64,000 bases of DNA, taken from assembly GCA_910578175.1 (NCBI GenBank), contig CAJTPF010000014.1, positions 1 through 64,000 on the forward strand. Direction: 5' to 3'. Position numbers and translations under genes: made by a program. Shown in pieces: positions 63,448 to 64,000 of the stretch; positions within the stretch are counted from its first letter, which is position 1, and each line of letters starts with the position of its first letter. The notes beneath the pieces were generated by a model that saw only the letters and a list, made by a program, of their open reading frames with translations, had not been told where the DNA came from and ran no database searches. The DNA comes from an uncultured Lachnospiraceae bacterium (lineage in GTDB: Bacteria > Bacillota > Clostridia > Lachnospirales > Lachnospiraceae).

Positions 63448-63909
63448 GTGCAGGGTGAAAAGGAGTTTAGCGATAGCGGAAAATATTATGTGCTGAAAAA
63501 AAAAGCTGTTCCGGAAGTACTCTTAAAAGTAGTAGAAGCAAAGCGGCTGCTGGAATCCGAAAAGGCAATTTCCATTCAGGAAGCAACGGATCAGGTGGGG
63601 CTCAGCAGAAGTTCATTTTACAAATATAAAGATGATATTTTTCCGTTCCATGACAATGCCAGGGGCAAAACGATTACCTTTGTCCTGCAGATGGATGATG
63701 AGCCCGGACTGCTGTCTCTGGTGCTTGGGATCATTGCAAATTATGATGCGAATATTCTGACGATCCATCAGACGATTCCCATTAACGGAGTAGCTTCCCT
63801 GACACTGAGCATTGAAATACCGCCGAATGCAAAAAATGTTTCGGAATTAATAGAAGAAATTGAAACCAAAAAAGGAATTCATTATTTGAAGATCTTAGCA
63901 AGAGAATGA
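63448..63909 (+). CDS. ACT-domain protein, UPF0735/PheB-type
   Basis: 153 residues. N-terminal helical DNA-binding-like part (EVLLKVVEAKRLLESEKAIS, ATDQVGLSRSSFYKYKDDIF) and a C-terminal ACT domain (ITFVLQMDDEPGLLSLVLGI, IHQTIPINGVASLTLSIEI). ACT domains bind amino acids. GTG 63448 is favoured because the family begins close to KEFSDSGKYYVLKKK and AAAGG lies ten bases upstream. It lies directly before homoserine dehydrogenase, a conserved pairing that suggests control of threonine/methionine synthesis. Confidence 0.88.
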   Translation: MQGEKEFSDSGKYYVLKKKAVPEVLLKVVEAKRLLESEKAISIQEATDQVGLSRSSFYKYKDDIFPFHDNARGKTITFVLQMDDEPGLLSLVLGIIANYDANILTIHQTIPINGVASLTLSIEIPPNAKNVSELIEEIETKKGIHYLKILARE

Positions 63910-63954
63910 AATATTTATGGAAAGGAAACCGGGAAACGCGGTGAGGTAAAAGTA

Positions 63955-64000
63955 ATGATTAATGTAGCAGTATTAGGATATGGTACGGTAGGTTCGGGAA
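63955..64000 (+). CDS. hom: Homoserine dehydrogenase, 5' end only
   Basis: The window ends 15 codons into this gene: MINVAVLGYGTVGSG, a dinucleotide-binding start typical of homoserine dehydrogenase. GAGGTAAAAGTAATG gives a good ribosome binding site. Context after the ACT-domain gene agrees. Confidence 0.85.
   Translation, partial: MINVAVLGYGTVGSG

Overview
The window looks like a chromosomal segment of a Gram-positive gut-type Clostridium relative, most likely family Lachnospiraceae. The grounds are the spc/alpha ribosomal operon order with secY-adk-map-KOW-infA-rpmJ, an ECF transporter module placed behind rplQ, a DUF6472 protein, T-box leaders, moderate to low GC and strong GGAGG ribosome binding sites. 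No tRNA, rRNA or CRISPR array was seen.

Layout. 1-8519: distal spc operon and alpha operon (rplR, rpsE, rpmD, rplO, secY, adk, map, KOW protein, infA, rpmJ, rpsM, rpsK, rpsD, rpoA, rplQ), closed by an intrinsic terminator. 8556-13301: ecfA1-ecfA2-ecfT, a small Cys-rich protein, truA, then rplM-rpsI from a consensus promoter. 13302-24139: an accessory block starting right after rpsI, with an IS3 relic, an AT-rich uncharacterised 471-aa protein, a type IIS AlwI-like restriction-modification pair (HTH plus double adenine methyltransferase, and endonuclease) followed by an ATGA-coupled 39-codon ORF, a large internally duplicated ankyrin protein and a SUFU-domain protein. 24140-31907: mostly minus-strand transport and metabolism genes (paired half-size chromate transporters beside a beheaded LysR gene, MATE exporter, aldehyde dehydrogenase, alpha/beta hydrolase) and a second ankyrin gene with a small partner. 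32178-41798: rarA, pnuC with a broken nadR, a Rieske-FAD oxidoreductase, a TrpB-like enzyme under a Trp T-box, Cu/Zn SOD, C39 peptidase, a truncated racemase and a SAM methyltransferase.

42087-45704: an AT-rich membrane protein gene and a receptor-like TIR-transmembrane-DUF6273 gene, then a DHH phosphoesterase. 45770-51287: Tyr T-box-tyrS, a YbaK-type deacylase, an EF-G/TetM-like GTPase fused to a YacP/Rae1-type NYN nuclease, and trmO, so this stretch is centred on translation. 51449-57652: argC, a glycosyltransferase-acetyltransferase-lipoprotein operon, an SDR reductase, an SH3-NlpC/P60 cell wall hydrolase and an XRE regulator. 57850-58059 holds a cluster of six DnaA-box-like sequences ahead of hpf. 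Then come hpf, secA, prfB with its programmed frameshift, cheW, an ACT-domain regulator and the start of hom.

The best candidates for undescribed biology are the TIR-TM-DUF6273 protein, the GTPase-nuclease fusion, the 471-aa protein next to the AlwI-like system, the duplicated ankyrin/SUFU pair, and the DnaA-box cluster. Broken genes (nadR, LysR, racemase, IS3) show that the accessory stretches have been decaying.
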